Made by a program: the position numbers and the translations under genes. Below are positions 63,063-64,000 of a stretch of DNA of 64,000 bases, piece after piece. Every line of letters begins with the position of its first letter. Position 1 is the first letter of the stretch. The notes below the pieces were generated by a model. It was not told the origin of the DNA. It searched no databases and saw nothing but the letters and a program-made list of their open reading frames with translations. The stretch comes from Flavobacteriales bacterium UBA5040 (lineage in GTDB: Bacteria; Bacteroidota; Bacteroidia; Flavobacteriales; Weeksellaceae), in assembly GCA_002415135.1 (NCBI GenBank), contig DIBY01000009.1, positions 1-64,000 on the forward strand. The letters are read 5' to 3'.

Positions 63063-63407
63063 ATGCCAAGATCAGTAAATGCAGTAGCTTCCAGAGCTCG
63101 CAGAAAAAAAGTTATTAAACTGGCCAAAGGTTTTTTCGGTAGAAGAAAGAATGTTTGGACTGTTGCAAAAAACGCCGTACAAAAAGCAATGCAATATGCT
63201 TACCGCGGTAGAAAAGAAAAGAAAAGAAATTTCAGAAGCTTATGGATCACGCGTATTAACGCTGGTGCAAGAGAACACGGAATGTCTTACTCCCAGTTTA
63301 TGGGCGCTCTTAAAACGAACAACATTGAATTGAACAGAAAAGTTTTAGCTGATTTAGCAATGAATCATCCTGAAGCGTTCAAAGCAATTGTAGATTCCTT
63401 AAAATAA
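63063..63407 (+). CDS. rplT: 50S ribosomal protein L20
   Basis: The 114 residues have the basic N-terminal tail MPRSVNAVASRARRKKVIKL and the conserved RDRRKKKR-type NFRSLWITRINA and NNIELNRKVLADLA of L20. It is needed early in 50S assembly and in some bacteria represses its own operon. Confidence 0.98.
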   Translation: MPRSVNAVASRARRKKVIKLAKGFFGRRKNVWTVAKNAVQKAMQYAYRGRKEKKRNFRSLWITRINAGAREHGMSYSQFMGALKTNNIELNRKVLADLAMNHPEAFKAIVDSLK

Positions 63408-63433
63408 ATGTAAAATTTTTTGTTATCAATATT

Positions 63434-63464
63434 AAATCTCACGCCTTACGGTGTGAGATTTTTT
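63434..63464 (+). terminator. rplT terminator
   Basis: AAATCTCACGCC and GGTGTGAGATTT pair around TTAC and are followed by T residues. Confidence 0.85.
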
Positions 63465-63490
63465 GTTATTTTTACTTCACTTATAATACC

Positions 63491-64000
63491 ATGAAAAAAT
63501 TCATACTTTTTGGCGCACTTCTATTCTCTGTTTCTGTGTTCAGCCAAAATTTTACGCACGCGTACCAAGACAGAGCGAATCTGATGAGTCAAACTAATAT
63601 CAACGGTTACTTGACAGAATTTGCAACTTTGGGCGTGAAAAACACGGGCACCGTTAATAATAACAACGCTTTCACCTGGCTGAAAAGTAAATACCTTTCT
63701 TTTGGATATTCCGATGTGGAAATTACCGAAAACGCTTTTACATACGGTGGCAATCAAACGAAGAATTTAATTGTAACCAAGACGGGCACTACTTATCCCA
63801 ACACCTTTATTATTATTTGTGGACATTACGACACGATCGTTGGTCCGGGAGTGAATGACAATGGCAGTGGCGTTTCTGTGATTTTGGAAATCGCCAGAAT
63901 TCTACAAGACGTACCAACGGAATACTCGATCAAATTCATCAATTTCACCGGTGAAGAACAGGGATTACTGGGAAGTCAGAATTATGTCAACACCGTGGTG
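63491..64000 (+). CDS. M28-family zinc aminopeptidase, partial at window end
   Basis: The first 170 residues have a signal peptide (FGALLFSVSVFSQ). The metal ligands of M28 peptidases are in order: ICGHYDTI (His, Asp), GVNDNGSGVS (bridging Asp) and FTGEEQGLLGS (catalytic and ligand Glu). The frame is still open at the window end. It is an exported aminopeptidase acting on peptides in the periplasm or outside. Confidence 0.9.
   Translation, partial: MKKFILFGALLFSVSVFSQNFTHAYQDRANLMSQTNINGYLTEFATLGVKNTGTVNNNNAFTWLKSKYLSFGYSDVEITENAFTYGGNQTKNLIVTKTGTTYPNTFIIICGHYDTIVGPGVNDNGSGVSVILEIARILQDVPTEYSIKFINFTGEEQGLLGSQNYVNTVV

Overview
The window comes from a Bacteroidota chromosome, most likely a flavobacterium of the Weeksellaceae (Chryseobacterium/Kaistella type). 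The signs are AT-rich DNA, promoters of the TAnnTTTG (-7) type, two TonB-dependent receptors, two secreted proteins with type IX secretion (T9SS) C-terminal sorting domains, and typical flavobacterial housekeeping genes (rplS, rpsA, thrS-infC, rpmI-rplT, holA, trxB).

Positions 1-14.6 kb are an accessory island. It ends at a tyrosine recombinase gene (13080-14339) beside a tRNA-Ser(UGA), the usual layout of an element integrated at a tRNA. Its left part (1-6515) is the most interesting piece. An N-terminal remnant of a tyrosine recombinase points leftward, and a series of single-gene units follows on the other strand. The units encode a NACHT-type STAND ATPase, a HEPN-like protein, an Abi_C protein, an AbiH protein and an unknown 127-residue protein. 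They are separated by related, foldable repeats of 115-265 bp. For three of the five units the first ~15 bases are nearly the reverse complement of the bases that open the repeat after the gene, and a fourth shows a shorter match. This is the logic of integron cassettes and attC sites. I read the locus as a degenerate integron-like array of mostly anti-phage cassettes. The rest of the island holds a C-terminal fragment of a large mobile-element helicase/methylase-type protein, a broken IS21-like element, and a TonB receptor plus PepSY pair likely used for iron uptake.

Positions 14.6-24.5 kb are ordinary genes: crcB (apparently without its start codon), trxB, a lipoprotein hydrolase, holA, a small PD-(D/E)xK protein, an NhaC-type antiporter, a HAD hydrolase, a cupin and a dienelactone hydrolase. 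Two non-coding tandem arrays with a period near 170 bp flank the dienelactone hydrolase gene. Positions 23.8-38.5 kb hold a minus-strand gene train that looks like uptake and breakdown of 3-hydroxybutyrate, ketone bodies or related esters: a Na+/solute symporter, an acyl-CoA synthetase, two alpha/beta hydrolases, a TonB receptor, 3-hydroxybutyrate dehydrogenase and CoA-transferase subunit A. Subunit B lies 4 kb away, cut off by a plus-strand block with an ABC exporter and an Apea-like HEPN gene.

Positions 38.9-57 kb are mostly housekeeping and secreted functions: L19, an M36 metalloprotease, S1, a DEAD-box helicase, a MerR regulator, a helix-hairpin-helix protein, a secreted endonuclease, an acyl-CoA dehydrogenase, a MazG-like protein, a thioredoxin-like lipoprotein, threonyl-tRNA synthetase and IF-3 (probable AUA start).

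Positions 57-62.7 kb separate infC from rpmI-rplT, which are usually adjacent. This insert contains a second, decaying run of three cassettes on the minus strand with the same repeats. L35, L20 and the start of an M28 peptidase close the window.
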